Shown: positions 23,196-35,573 of the stretch, piece by piece
Layout of the letters: each line of letters opens with the position of its first letter
Position numbering within the stretch: position 1 is the stretch's first letter
Source of the DNA: Orobanche coerulescens
Taxonomy: Eukaryota; Streptophyta; Magnoliopsida; Lamiales; Orobanchaceae
Assembly: GCA_033398695.1 (NCBI GenBank)
Contig: CM065809.1
Span: forward strand, 88,455,644-88,519,643
Direction of reading: 5' to 3'
DNA: 64,000 nucleotides
Made by a program: the position numbers and the translations under genes
The notes under the pieces: model-generated
Seen by the model: the letters and a program-made list of their open reading frames with translations, nothing else
Told to the model about the DNA's origin: nothing
The model's database searches: none

Positions 23196-23873
23196 TTGCC
23201 AAATAGGGTCAGTCAGCCCCCTCCCCCAAAACAAAAGACCATGCTTGAACAATGTGTAGACGTTCTCAAAAATCCTGATAGTACTCTTTTTGAGCTAGAA
23301 TGTGCACGTCGTGGTCTTGAGATTCACTATGGTTGTATTCCAGATCATATATTTAGTAGTGAAGTTGAGGGGGAGGTTGAGAAGAAAAACATGCTAAGTT
23401 TTAGGGTCGATCCCCCAGCACCCAATAATTACATAAAGTGTGATGAGCCTATAGAAGAAGTTACCATTGATGATGTTTCCAAAGAAATTTCATTAAATTG
23501 TCATCAAACTTCAACTAATAAGGTGAACACTTTTGTGCCAAAATTTTTATTAACGGTGCCGCGCATAATCTTTCCTAAATCCATAATGGGAGAGATTGAC
23601 CCCATTACTTCTGATTTTGTTGAGGCTGATTCTTTGAGTTCTAATGAGGTTGTTCACGATAAGTCTTTATTATTTACCCATTCGAACTCTGCTTATTTTT
23701 TCATGCCTTATCATTATTATATTCTTCCATCATTTTTTGGTTGCCCTCATAATTATTCTTACTCATTGTTTTCGGCAACCGGGCATGAACCAAAGCCTCC
23801 CTTATGGAATAAGAGGCTTATAGATTGCAAGAAAGGGGCATTTGGCAATCTCCCTAGAAAAAAGCCACGTTAA
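23196..23873 (+). CDS. Unrecognised 225-aa protein of the Athila-like element
   Basis: The ORF opens at the Met 140 bp downstream of the primer site and is the only long frame in the element. The N-terminal region (residues 5-50) is Pro/Gln-rich, then has a leucine-containing segment (DVLKNPDSTLFELECARRGL). The middle is acidic, with several IDP/EEVTIDD-type motifs. Residues about 165-190 are rich in Tyr, Phe and His. The C-terminus is basic, ending NLPRKKPR. There is no zinc knuckle, protease or RT motif, so it is not a standard gag. It is followed at about 23910 by GATGGGAGGCAACCCATC, a hairpin-like sequence. It may be a captured or lineage-specific ORF; no function can be assigned. Confidence 0.5.
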   Translation: MPNRVSQPPPPKQKTMLEQCVDVLKNPDSTLFELECARRGLEIHYGCIPDHIFSSEVEGEVEKKNMLSFRVDPPAPNNYIKCDEPIEEVTIDDVSKEISLNCHQTSTNKVNTFVPKFLLTVPRIIFPKSIMGEIDPITSDFVEADSLSSNEVVHDKSLLFTHSNSAYFFMPYHYYILPSFFGCPHNYSYSLFSATGHEPKPPLWNKRLIDCKKGAFGNLPRKKPR

Positions 23874-25333
23874 ACTCTTTTTGCCACGTCGTGCTCAAGA
23901 CGTAAAATAGAGCGCTTGATGGGAGGCAACCCATCATTTTTACTTGCTTTCTAGATAGTTGTTTTTATTTGATTTTTCGTTTGTAAGTTTTCTTTGTTTT
24001 GTTATTTCGTTTAGATTCGTGTATTCTTGTTGGCCCTCATTTCTCTAATATAATTTTTTAACCCCAAATGAGTTATTATTCTTCATACTATAGTCCTTCT
24101 TGATTTAATGTCTATTGTTATTTCATGACTAGAGACTAAGTTTGGGGGTCCCTCGTGATGTTGAGCGTTATTGGACGTATGGGCAGTCGATTCCACTCGG
24201 ACATGTGCTGGCTTTCAAGAAGACATTTGGAATAAGTTTCACTTTTCCTTATCTCTTTTATTTCCACATGAGTTTTATTATGGATGATTTTATGTGTAGT
24301 GGAATTGATTTTCTTGGTTATAAATTGTGATTTCATCATTGCTTTACTTTTCATGAATTTTTCGTACTTCCATGTGTAAAACTGATGTTACGATACTGAT
24401 TTCTCTTGGAAGAAATGGTTGACTTTTGGTCGAGTTGCAGTCAGCAATTTCTGTTTCCGTTGAGTATTCAATTAGGTATGAAATTTTATCGTTTTTGTAG
24501 AAATCCTAGCAGATAAGAAAGGAGACATACATGTTTTCAAATCACCGTTTATACGTTTGGTTAAACTATTCGCGTAGCTAGTCCTCCAGCAATATGAGTC
24601 TTGTTGGCACTTGGATTGAGTTTAGAATCGGACAGTTGTTCCAAAAAGTCGAGATATTAGTTGTTCTATGAGGGGAAGTCTAGTAACCGGGGGTATTCAC
24701 GTGACCCGTTGTTTACTCTCGCGTAAAACGACAACCCTGAATAGGTTAATAATTTAGAAATATCGCATTACTGATGATGGGAAGCCTAGTAACCGGGGGG
24801 TATTCACGTGACCCGTTGTTTACTCTCGCATAAAACAGCAACCTTGACATGCGGGAATTGCTATTCGAGTTTTTTTTTTCTCCACTGTAGAGGGGGGGCT
24901 TAGTAACTAGAAGCATCCATGTGCCCCATGAGTGTCTTTTACGTCAAACGGTTCCCCGATACATGAGAATGGAAATCCACCTTAGGATCATCCCGATGAA
25001 ATATCCCGAGAGCCGAAACCTAGTGGTTAACTCGAATCATATTATTGATCATACATAAGGGAATGTTGTCCTAGGAATAATTTTGTTAATGAAACTCTTG
25101 AATTTTGCCACTAGACTGTGGGACTGGGCGAGTTAGCTTGTTTATTTCAACCTTTCATATTGACGGTAGGTTAAATTCACGCTTGTTAATCTTTGAGCTT
25201 GATTTTCTTCAGGAACGATTGATTAGGACTGAAATTGGTTACTTAGTGGAATCAGTGTCCTGGATGTGACTCGCTATTACGATACTTGTACTATTCTTTG
25301 AGATTTGCAGGGTAGTATTGATTAAGTTGAGCC
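23874..25333 (+). other. Athila-like internal region, non-coding part
   Basis: Contains the GATGGGAGGCAACCCATC inverted repeat (about 23918-23935), a polypurine-like AAGTTTGGGGGTCCC near 24138, three repeat units (24672-24990) and AT-rich DNA. No protein features. LARD-A is inserted at 25333/25334. Confidence 0.6.
24672..24990 (+). repeat. Three decaying repeats of about 107-113 bp
   Basis: Units begin at 24672, 24779 and 24892. The first two share CTAGTAACCGGGGG, TATTCACGTGACCCG and TTGTTTACTCTCGC almost perfectly; the third is strongly diverged. A CACGTG G-box is preserved in the first two. Confidence 0.75.
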
Positions 25334-25639
25334 TGTTATATCCGGAATTTCTACTACAGCTGTTTGATATTATTTTATCCGAGTTATATTGTACAGCGTG
25401 GAATCTGTACAGTAGGGATAAAATAAATAAAGGACTGAGATGTCAGTATCGGTATAATTGTCGAATCTGGTCGACAGTTACATTTGAGGATATCGTGTAT
25501 CAGGTTATCGTACTTTCGATATAGAGTATATCGTATAAGAATATTATTGGATTTAGTGTTTGTGTTCAGTGTGTCTTATGTTCGTTTTTGGTACGTCAAG
25601 ATGTTGGACAGAAATTGCGGAAAATGGCTAAGTGTTCAT

Positions 25640-26274
25640 TAGCGCACGCTACTGGGTACAGGTAGCGCACGCTACGAAGTATTGATAGCGTACGCTAAGA
25701 GGTTCGGTTATGTACGCTAAGAAGGACCCCTAACGTACGTAACGACTTGCTTGGTTAGTTCCGGAAGGTGGACGACAGGTAGGCCCATGTTGATTTTTAT
25801 ATTCAGTTAGCGCACGCTAACGTATGTTGGTTAGCGCACGCTAACATCAGATCGCCAATAATGGAATCTTAGCTTTCGGCGGGTGGACCCGGCCACTTAC
25901 GACGCGTGTCCAGATAAGGTCAGCGGGTGTTTGTCATGTAGGGCTAGCGCACGCTAAATCGTATGGTTAGCGCACGCTAATTCCAGATCGGTCAAAGGAA
26001 TCCCGATAATCGCGGATGCTTTCGGCATGTGGGGGCACGAGTGGTAGGTGTGTACTGTAGCAAGTCAACTTCGGATAGCGCACGCTAAGGTAAATGACTT
26101 GCGTACGCTAAGCAGGATGTTTTACGTACGTTAATGCATGGGCATTACGTACGTAAGCTAGTTTACGAAGGGAGGCAGTAGCCTCTGGGCTTCGATAGCG
26201 CACGCTAACAAAGTCAGTTAGCGCACGCTAAGGCGGTAGCGCACGCTAAACATGAGATGATAGCGCACGCTAAT
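25640..26274 (+). promoter_or_regulatory. Seventeen-copy palindromic 12-mer array, LARD-A 5' LTR
   Basis: Mostly TAGCGCACGCTA, with TAGCGTACGCTA, TTACGTACGTTA and TTACGTACGTAA interspersed. Spacers are about 8-60 bp and unrelated. The last copy ends about 10 bp before the TATA box. The 3' LTR copy spans 31871-32484. Confidence 0.8.
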
Positions 26275-26283
26275 AATGATTAT

Positions 26284-26290
26284 TATAAAA
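26284..26290 (+). promoter_or_regulatory. TATA box, LARD-A 5' LTR
   Basis: TATAAAA, followed by GGGGACAG; duplicated at 32495-32501 in the 3' LTR. Confidence 0.65.
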
Positions 26291-26956
26291 GGGGACAGAA
26301 GGGTGTTAAGAAGCATTTCGTCATTTTCTTATTTCAGTCTAGAGAGAGAGAGAGTTGGGATATATTTGAGGTTCCCAAACAATGTATAATGATAATCTCT
26401 AACAACATTAGATTGAGAGCTTGGATTCAAACCTTGTCCTTCAAGTTGTTCATGATTCTTTCGATGGAGTTCTAGTGTTCTTCTTTTTGGTTCATCTAAA
26501 CAAGGTAATCTTCGTATTCCTTCGTTAGTGGTTCGTTTTTCTTGGATGATTTCATGTAAGGAGCATGTTGGATAATCATATGATGATGTTATATGAGATT
26601 CAATGGAATTTTGATAAGAGTTTCGGATGTTAGTTAAGATTCTTCATACCATAAGGATGTTGATTCATTTAACCCGATCTAAGAAGGATTTCTGAATCTT
26701 GGTAATTATATTGGTCGATTTAGATGAGATGAATCATGATACTAGGTTGAATTCTAGATTAAGCATGATACGATCCTTGTTATCGAGTAAGTTTTATTGT
26801 TGATGTTGTTATTGATATGTGGACATTGACATGATCATTGTGATAATTATGGGGTCGTTTATCTTCAAGAGATATGGAGATTTATGTCTCCCTTCATTCG
26901 GATTCGTAGTCGCAAGATGTGAGTCGATCTTTGGAATGCATGTAAATGCACGTCAT

Positions 26957-27039
26957 TAGCGCACGCTAAGCCTACTGGCTAGCGCACGCTATCGGGAACA
27001 ACTTAGCGCATGCTACGGTAAGAGATTAACGTGCGCTAA
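26957..27039 (+). repeat. Second palindrome cluster, LARD-A 5' LTR
   Basis: Four 12-mers (26957, 26980, 27004, 27028) inside the putative intron. The 3' LTR cluster (about 33171-33254) differs mainly at CpG positions, for example GCGCATGC against GCGTACGC. Confidence 0.75.
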
Positions 27040-27866
27040 GTCAACAGGCAGGGTAATATATTCTGTTTCGGTTATGAATTCGTGATGGTTTGATTTGGTT
27101 TGTTCTGACTGCATTTATTCGAGGTTGTGTTGAACCGTTGAGTTCGATTGGTTAGTTTTGTCGGTTGTTGATTGTTATCGGATGTATGTTATTTGATTAC
27201 TTCGATAGGTTGAGATTATTGATCGGCGATTATAACCGGATGTTGCGGTCGTGTTCGAGCGTGTTCGTGAATTGCATGGTCAGGGCCGAGGAGCTCGTAG
27301 ACGAAGGCATTGTGACTGGTAGCGGCTTCATCATCATCGTATCGATATCGAGGCAAGTTATTACTTGCTCAGTTATAATATTTAATGAATGGTTTCAGTT
27401 TCATTTCGTTTATAATGCATATAGCGATGATTATTATTGTGAAATCTGGGTATTCGGATCGCATATTGTTCCTTCGATTCTGGGAGGTAAATCATAATGT
27501 ATATGCTTTATCTCAGTTATTGGTATGTTCGAGTATCGAGGTTACATTATGGTAAAGACGAGGATATGAGTATCTATAGTTCATTGTACGTTTGGATCGC
27601 CGAGCATTGAGGATAATCGTCGGTGATGATTGGACATCGAGGTTGCTCCCGAAGGACTCGGGGCAAGTATTCCATATTGATTATGGTTTAATGTTATTTA
27701 TTTTGGTCTCGTACATTTTCTTTCATGTTGTTGAACATGAAGTCGTCCTAGTAAATTGTCATGTTGTCGTGCATGTTATGTTCCTCATGTTGATGAACGT
27801 GTTGATTTGCATATGTGTATGCATATTGTGTTGTTTATGTTGTGTAAATAATCCGATGGGATTATG

Positions 27867-28180
27867 AGGATCTATGCTGAGGGCGCTGGATCGAATGTCC
27901 ATCACGTGTTGGTTCGACGGGATCATCATGAGGATCTATGCTGAGGGCGATGGATCGTTGGACAGGTTTTCCACCATGCGTTGGTTCGACGTGATCATCA
28001 TGGGGATCTATGCTGAGGGCGCTGGATCGTTGGATTACCAGTATTGTGTTGATGGAATCTTGTGAATTCGCATCATTGATTTTATCATGTGTTGTTGTTC
28101 ATATGTGTATTGTTGGTTATCCACCTTATGATGATCTGATAGGATCATCAAGGGATCTATCCGAGGGCTGGATCGTCGGA
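27867..28180 (+). repeat. GATC-rich tandem units of 64-73 bp, LARD-A 5' LTR
   Basis: Units starting 27867, 27931, about 28003 and about 28139 share GGATCTATGCTGAGGGCG and GGTTCGACGGGATCATCATG. The 3' LTR copies lie at about 34080-34400. Related units occur in elements C and F. Confidence 0.8.
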
Positions 28181-29155
28181 TTTCCATTGAGTATACATGA
28201 TTGTTATTGTCGTGATCATATTGACGCGGTCATATGAGTATGCATTTGTAGGTCTTGTGTTAGGACCGTGTCCGTATTGCATTGTTCTGATCTCTGATTA
28301 GACTGATATGATTGTCGTGGCACTTCATATCTCAAGGTATGTCCCGTATTTTCCTTTGGTATTTGTCCTTGATGGACAATCGGTTATCGTCTTGAGATTT
28401 GATGATATTATTCGATGGATCGTATTGGTCAGAAATGGTATATTTCTGTATCGTGAGTTGGTTATGATAGTTTGAGAATCTTGAGTATTGTTTGAGGTAC
28501 AATACAGATATTATGTTCGAGTTTATTGGTTAATCGAGTACAGGATGTGAAATGTGATAATGGTTATTCTGATGAGAATTACTTGAGTAAGTAAAGTTAT
28601 GGCGGTAAGATTACGTTGGTCGTATTCTTATTTTGTATTCTCATTGGTATGTAACTATTAATGTGATGTGACGGTTATCATTGTTGTATATTATGGCTGA
28701 CCCCGTCGTGGGATTTATTTTTAGGTTCTTGGAGTATCGAGCTTGTAGCGGTCGTGAAGAGATGAGCTTCCCGGAGGATACAGGCTATGACATGTTTTGT
28801 GTATTGAGTTTCTTGATTGGTTCTCGTGTTCCGCTGCTAGAGTATCTTTATGGTTGGTCTTTTTCCGCTGCGTGAGTATTCTGAAATGCTCTTTTGGTAT
28901 CTGGTAACTGAGGTTACTTTAGAAATCATTTTCTAAACTTTTGAGTGTCGGCAGTTTGGCCTTGCGATTTAAAATGAGTTTTTACGACGGTTTTCGATAA
29001 ATGGATTTTATAAGTCTTTGTGAATTTTTAAAGATAGTACCGTCGTTGGCCTCTTGGGCATTTGTTAATGTTTGCGAAAATTCTTTTAGCCTTGTGGGTT
29101 CCATCTCGGGGCCCACGGCGCTGTAATATTTCCGGTTAAATCTGGGGGTGTTACA

Positions 29156-31579
29156 GAATATGGTATCGGAGCTTAGGTTGAGAAAACCTAGGCATTTGGG
29201 TCGAGTTGGGTCGTGTTTTTGTTGCGTCATTCGAGTTGTCGATTGACAAATGTTAGAGCCGTTAGTCTTTGTTGTTCACTCAGGCTTGTGCGTTATCGGA
29301 TTTGCCAGTATCGTACTGGGCTTGTTATAACTTTTCCAAATGATGTTAACGAGATTCTCTGGAATGAGATGTATTGTGTTCTTGAGTCGAACTGATTTGG
29401 CAAACGTGTGTTTTGAAAATATCCATGTCGAGTATTTTCTAGAGTCGAGACATGTGCCAGTATCACGGGGAATCGTCGGCTTCACGATCTGTAAGTATTT
29501 GGATTTTTGAATTTCATTGAGATTTATTGCCGTTCTAAGTTGATATGTTTTGAGATTCAGCAGATATCATGCGTTACAGTATGAGATGTCAGAGTGGGAC
29601 AGGATTGATGATCTTGAGAAACTATGATTTTGGAAATCAGTATGTTGGTTAGATTTTGGAACGGAATTGTGCATTTGGGGAGAAATATTGTGCATGGTTG
29701 AGAAGAACATGTAGCATGTTAATTCATTTTGAGATATATGAACTGCTTTTGATCATTTGAAAATGATACCTTTCAAAATGAATGTTTTAAGGATGTTTTA
29801 CGGAAAATGATTTTTGGGCCGAGACCCAATCGATTTTGAAATAGTTTTGTAACTCAGGACTTTGTCCGAAAAGAGTTTTCTACTTTTCAAACTTCTTGTA
29901 ATGCGGAACAAGATACGGGCTGAGACCCTAATGTTTCAAAAGAAAGCTTTTATGTTTTCTAAAACTCCCGAGATTTGTAAAACTCTTTATCAATCGTTTA
30001 TTTATTTTGTTCCTACCTTTTGAGGTTTTTGGTTCACTTGTTCAAATGGAACTTCTCGGGAAGTCTTTCGTTGTGTTTGATTTGTTGATTTGTTTCAATG
30101 TTTTGTCATATCATATTTGAGGTGATCCATGATGGATTAAGGATTGACGTTGCGAGTAGTATGTAGAGAGGAGTTTTTATCAGAGTCTATATATTTGAGA
30201 TTTTGGAACTCTATCGTGTGGTTTTCTGATGGAATATCAGTAGATATTGGCGACGAGCCGAAGTGGTATACAAGATTATGGATATGCACAAGAATTTGCA
30301 TAAATTCCATTTTACTTAATTGTGTCTATTCGAAAAGAATTTTGATCGAGAACTTGGCACCAGCAAGCCGATTTAATTTTTTAAAATTGATTTCGTGGTC
30401 TTACGAAAATTCATGTTTTGAGTTTTCAAACTCTTGAAAGAACTTTCGAAAATTGTCTTCGTGACAAATGATTTCAAACTGGCTTTGGAAATGTTATTGA
30501 TGTACATACGCATTTAGTGCATCGGGCATATCATATCGAGGGTACAAGGAAAAGAGATTCGAAGTTTAGTATGGTAGATTGGTTATGCAAGGATGATCGG
30601 TTATTTGATCAGATAAGAGAAATATACTGCGTGTTGTAGATTCATGTGCAGGATGTAAATTTGAAACTTTGGACTTTGTAAAACCGGGACATACGTGCTA
30701 TGTGAGTCCATGGGTGCGGTAGTAGCGCAATCTTACCATAGTGATCTTTGAATGATTTCTTTGTAAGTGTAAATTTGGGGATGGTGACCCCATGCTGGTT
30801 GTTTTGGATATTAAGTGGTCGTTCCCACTCCTTGTATGAATTGATATGTTCGTCGATTTGCAATTCGTTATTCGTATGCCGAGGGAAATGTTCGCCAGTT
30901 GGGTATGTTTATTGAGATCTACTGTACGTGATTGATTTGTCGTTTTGAGAATGTTATTCTTTCATATATCTGTTTCTGTGGTTCTGTGTTGATCGTGTTG
31001 GAGTTTACCGTGTGAAGATATTCTCGATTTTCGTTGATTGTTCGTCGGTAATATTGGAGTTTATCACGTTGATGATATTCTCGAGTGTGTTTTGACCTCT
31101 GGTTGGTCATATTGGAATTTATCATGTCGATGATAAATTCAGTTGATTGTTGATCATTGTTGGTGATCATCTGAGCATTCGGATTTTGTGTCGGTGCCTC
31201 AGGATTCGTGTCGTTTTGGGTAGTTGTTTCACAGATATATCGGATATTATTCGTTTTATCGGAATTGGAATTTGATCATGTGATCAGGCAAACAGGATTT
31301 GTCACGGATAGATTATTTCATCTGACAATGATATAATTTTGTTGAGACTCAAGGAATCGTGATTGTAAGCGTATTGGGACTGTATAGTGAGATCGCTTAC
31401 CAGTATCTCAGGAGATCGTCGACCTGCGTATTGTAAGTGTACTCTCTTGGTTATTCAGTAATGATGATGATTGATCGTTGTCGTGATGGCTTGGGATATT
31501 TTGGTTGAATGGTATGTTTGTTTGTTTTTATGACGGATTGCAAGTTTCAAGGACGAAACTTATTTTAAGTGGTGTAGAA
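29156..31579 (+). other. LARD-A internal region (non-coding)
   Basis: 2424 bp with no gag, protease, RT or integrase motif. It starts with GAATA and the primer site and ends with the block GGACGAAACTTATTTTAAG (about 31551-31570) before the 3' LTR. That block is a decayed version of the coding-end/polypurine block of the coding elements. Confidence 0.75.
29161..29175 (+). other. Primer binding site of LARD-A
   Basis: TGGTATCGGAGCTTA, 5 bp after the LTR, complementary to initiator Met tRNA with the same G change seen in element C. Confidence 0.9.
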
Positions 31580-34500
31580 TGTAATATCCGGAATTTCTAC
31601 TAGAGCTGTTTGATATTATTTAATCCGAGTTATATTGTATAGCGTGGAATCTGTACAGTAGGGATAAAATAAATAAAGGACTGAGATGTCAGTATCGGTA
31701 TAATTGTCGTATCTGGTCGACAGTTACATTTGAGGATATCGTACTTTCGATATAGAGTATATCGTATAAGAATATTATTGGATTTAGTGTTTGTGTTCAG
31801 TGTGTCTTATGTTCGTTTTTGGTATGTCAAGATGTTGTACAGAAATTGCGGAAAATGGCTAAGTGTTCATTAGCGCACGCTACTGGGTACAGGTAGCGCA
31901 CGCTACGAAGTATTGATAGCGTACGCTAAGAGGTTCGGTTACATACGCTAAGAAGGACCCCTAACGTACGTAATGACTTGCTGGGTTAGTTCCGGAAGGT
32001 GGGGGACAGGTAGGTCCAGGTTGATTTTTATATTCAGTTAGCGCACGCTAACGTATGTTGGTTAGCGCACGCTAACATCAGATCACCAATAATGGAATCT
32101 TAGATTTCGGCGGGTGGACCCGGCCACATACGACGCGTGTCCAGATAAGGTCAGCATGTGTTTGTCATGTAGGGCTAGCGCACGCTAAACCGTATGGTTA
32201 GCGCACGCTAATTCCAGATCGGTCAAAAGAGGATGCTTTCGGCATGTGGGGCACGAGTGGTAGGTGAGTACTGTAGCAAGTCAACTTCGGATAGCGCACG
32301 CTAAGGTAAATGACTTGCGTACGCTAAGCAGGATGTTTTACGTACGTTAATGCATGGGCATTACATACGTAAGCTAGTTTCTGGCGGCGGTAGCCTGCAG
32401 GCCCGATAGCGCACGCTAACAAAGTCAGTTAGCGCACGCTAAGGCGGTAGCGCACGCTAAACATGAGATGATAGCGCACGCTAATAATGAATATTATAAA
32501 AGGGGACAGAAGGGTGCTGAGAAGCATTTCGGCATTTTCTTATTTCAGTCGAGAGAGAGAGAGATAGAGTTGGGATATATTTGAGGTTCCCAAACAATGT
32601 ATAATGATAATCTTTAACAATATTAGATTGAGAGCTTGGATTCAAGCCTTGTCCTTCAAGTTGTTCATGATTCTTTGGATGGAGTTCTAGTGTTCTTCTT
32701 TTTGGTTCATCTAAACCAGGTAATCTTCGTATTCCTTCGTTAATGGTTCGTTTTTCTTGGATGATTTCATGTAAGGAGCATGTTGGATAATCATATGATG
32801 ATGTTATATGAGATTCAATGGAATTTTGATAAGAGTTTCGGATGTTAGTTAAGATTCTTCATACCATAAGGATGTTGATTCATTTAACCCGATCTAAGAA
32901 GGATTTCTGAATCTTGGTAATTATATTGGTCGATTTAGATGAGATGAATCATGATACTAGGTTGATTTACAGATTTAGCATGATACGATCCTTGTTATCG
33001 AGTAAGTTTGATTGTTGATGTTGTTATTGATATGTGGACATTGACATGATCATTGTGATAATTATGGGGTCGTTTATCTTCAAGAGATATGGAGATTTAT
33101 GTCTCCCTTCATTCGGATTCGTAGTCGCAAGATGTGAGTCGATCTTTGGAATGCATGTAAATGCACGTCATTAGCGCAAGCTAAGCCTACTGGCTAGCGC
33201 ACGCTATCGGGAACAACTTAGCGTACGCTACGGTAAGAGATTAACGTGCGCTAAGTCAACAGGCAGGGTAATATATTCTGTTTCGGTTATGAATTTGTGA
33301 TGGTTTGATTTGGTTTGTTCTGACTGCGTTTATTCGAGGTTGTGTTGAACCGTTGAGTTCGATTGGTTAGTTTTGTCGGTTGTTGATTGTTATCGGATGT
33401 ATGTTATTTGATTACTTCGATAGGTTGACATTATTGATCGGCGATTATAACCGGATGTTGCGGTCGTGTTGGAGCGTGTTCGTGAATTGCATGGTCAGGG
33501 CCGAGGAGCTCGTAGACGAAGGCATTGTGACTGGTAGCGGCTTCATCATCATCGTATCGGTATCGAGGCAAGTTATTACTTGCTCAGTTATAATATTTAA
33601 TGAATGGTTTCAGTTTCATTTCGTTTATAATGCATATAGTGATGATTATTATTGTGAACTCTGGGTATTCGGATCGCATATTGTTCCTTCGATTCTGGGA
33701 GGTAAATCATAATGTATATGCTTTATCTCAGTTATTGGTATGTTCGAGTATCGAGGTTACATTATGGTAAAGACGAGGATATGAGTATCTATAGTTCATT
33801 GTACGTTTGGATCGCCGAGCATTGAGGATAATCGTCGGTGATGATTGGACATCGAGGTTGCTCCCGAAGGACTCGGGGCAAGTATTCCATATTGATTATG
33901 GTTTAATGTTATTTATTTTGGTCTCGTACATTTTCTTTCATGTTGTTGAACATGAAGTTGTCCTAGTAAATTGTCATGTTGTCGTGCATGTTATGTTGTT
34001 CATGTTGATGAACGTGTTGATTTGCATATGTGTATGCATATTGTGTTGTTTATGTTGTGTAAATAATCCGATGGGATTATGAGGATCTATGCTGAGGGCG
34101 CTGGATCGAATGTCCATCATGCGTTGGTTCGACGGGATCATCATGAGGATCAATGCTGAGGGCGATGGATCGTTGGATAGGTTTTCCACCATGCGTTGGT
34201 TCGACGGGATCATCATGGGGATCTATGCTGAGGGCGCTGGATCGTTGGATTACCGGTATTGTGTTGATGGAATTTTGTGAATTCGCATCATTGATTTTAT
34301 CATGTGTTGTTGTTCATATGTGTATTGTTGGTTATCCACCTTATGATGATCTGATAGGATCATCAAGGGGATCTATGCTGAGGGCGCTGGATCGTCGAAT
34401 TTCCATTGAGTATATATGATTGTTATTGTCGTGATCATATTGACGCGGTCATATGAGTATGCATTTGTAGGTCTTGTGTTAGGACCGTGTCCGTATTGCA

Positions 34501-35374
34501 TTGTTCTGATCTCTGATTAGACTGATATGATTGTTGTGGCACTTCATATCTCAAGGTATGTCCCGTATTTTCCTTTGGTATTTGTCCTTGATGGACAATC
34601 GGTTATCGTCTTGAGATTTGATGATATTATTCGATGGATCGTATTGGTCAAAAATGGTATATTTCCGTATCGTGAGTTGGTTATGATAGTTTGAGAATCT
34701 TGAGTATTGTTTGAGGTACAATACAAATATTATGTTCGAGTTTATTGGTTAATCGAGTACAGGATGTGAAATGTGATAATGGTTATTCTGATGAGAATTA
34801 CTTGAGTAAGTAAAGTTATGGCGGTAAGATTACGTTGGTCGTATTCTTATTTTGTATTCTCATTGGTATGTAATTATTAATGTGATGTGACGGTTATCAT
34901 TGTTGTATATTATGGCTGACCCCATCGTGGGATTTATTTTTAGGTTCTTGGAGTATCGAGCTTGTAGCGGTCGTGAAGAGATGAGCTTCCCGGAGGATAC
35001 CGGCTATGACATGTTTTGTGTATTGAGTTTCTTGATTGGTTCTCGTGTTCCGCTGCTAGAGTATCTTTATGGTTGGTCTTTTTCCGCTGCGTGAGTATTC
35101 TGAAATGCTCTTTTGGTATCTGGTAACTGAGGTTACTTTAGAAATCATTTTCTAAACTTTTGAGTGTCGGCAGTTTGGCCTTGCGATTTCAAATGAGTTT
35201 TTACGACGGTTTTCGATAAATGGATTTTATAAGTCTTTGTGAATTTTTAAAGATAGTACCGTCGTTGGCCTCTTGGGCATTTGTTAATGTTTGCGAAAAT
35301 TCTTTTAGCCTTGTGGGTTCCATCTCGGGACCCACGGCGCTGTAATATTTCCGGTTAAATCTGGGGGTGTTACA
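31580..35374 (+). repeat. LARD-A 3' LTR, 3795 bp
   Basis: Near-identical to the 5' LTR. The most visible difference is a short deletion after GAGGATATCGT near 31740. Begins TGTAATATCCGG, ends GGGGGTGTTACA. Confidence 0.9.
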
Positions 35375-35379
35375 GAGCC

Positions 35380-35467
35380 CTATGGACTTGCATGATTATT
35401 CACGATACATTTTGTTTAAAATTGGTTTTTGCATGAGGACAAGCAAAGGCTCAAGTTTGGGGGTATT
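35380..35467 (+). other. End of the Athila-like internal region with polypurine tract
   Basis: After the GAGCC duplication the Athila-like sequence resumes. AAGTTTGGGGGTA at 35453-35465 is the typical Athila polypurine tract immediately before the 3' LTR start at 35468. Confidence 0.8.
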
Positions 35468-35573
35468 TGTTAGGCGCATTTTTATGCGCTTATTTATCAT
35501 TATTTTATGTCCATCTTGAGCCTAATTCAGCATAAATGAGCTTTTAATGCACTATTCTTATATGTTTTGCAGG
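35468..35573 (+). repeat. Athila-like 3' LTR, left fragment
   Basis: Matches the first part of the 5' LTR from TGTTAGGCGCAT to TTTTGCAGG. It is interrupted by element D at the duplicated AAATC (35574-35578). Confidence 0.9.

Larger units (their letters stand above)
26505..28724 (+). other. Putative LTR-internal intron, LARD-A 5' LTR
   Basis: The donor-like CAAG/GTAATC lies at 26504/26505, about 220 bp after TATA. The branch-like CTGAC (28697-28701), then CCCCGTCGTGGG and a T-rich tract ending TTTTTAG/G, finish at 28724. Span 2220 bp. The 3' LTR has the same signals at 32720 and 34943 (span 2224 bp). Confidence 0.5.
25334..29155 (+). repeat. LARD-A 5' LTR, 3822 bp
   Basis: Runs from TGTTATATCCGG (TGTAATATCC in the 3' copy) to GGGGGTGTTACA. 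It contains a 17-copy palindrome array, TATA, donor-like site, a second small palindrome cluster (26957-27039), GATC-rich tandem units and an acceptor-like block. Confidence 0.9.
25334..35374 (+). mobile_element. LARD-A: complete non-autonomous Gypsy-type element with 3.8-kb LTRs
   Basis: Two LTRs of 3822 bp (25334-29155) and 3795 bp (31580-35374) flank a 2424-bp internal region with a primer site and polypurine block but no gag or pol. A perfect 5-bp target duplication GAGCC flanks it (25329-25333, 35375-35379), lying close to the polypurine tract of the Athila-like host. LTR repeats and primer-site flank match elements C and F, so a C/F-type element is the likely source of enzymes. Total length 10,041 bp, about three quarters of it LTR. 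Confidence 0.9.

Noticed and set aside
24138..24152. AAGTTTGGGGGTCCC as the 3' polypurine tract of the Athila-like element
   Set aside because: No LTR start follows it. The tract at 35453-35465 is directly followed by TGTTAGGCG and is the real one; the inner copy may be a central or duplicated tract.
27165..27497. 110-aa ORF repeated at 33380-33712, and 91-aa ORF at 27592-27867 / 33807-34082
   Set aside because: They lie in the paired LTRs of LARD-A, so duplication is expected. Neither has gene-like features, and both fall within the putative intron.
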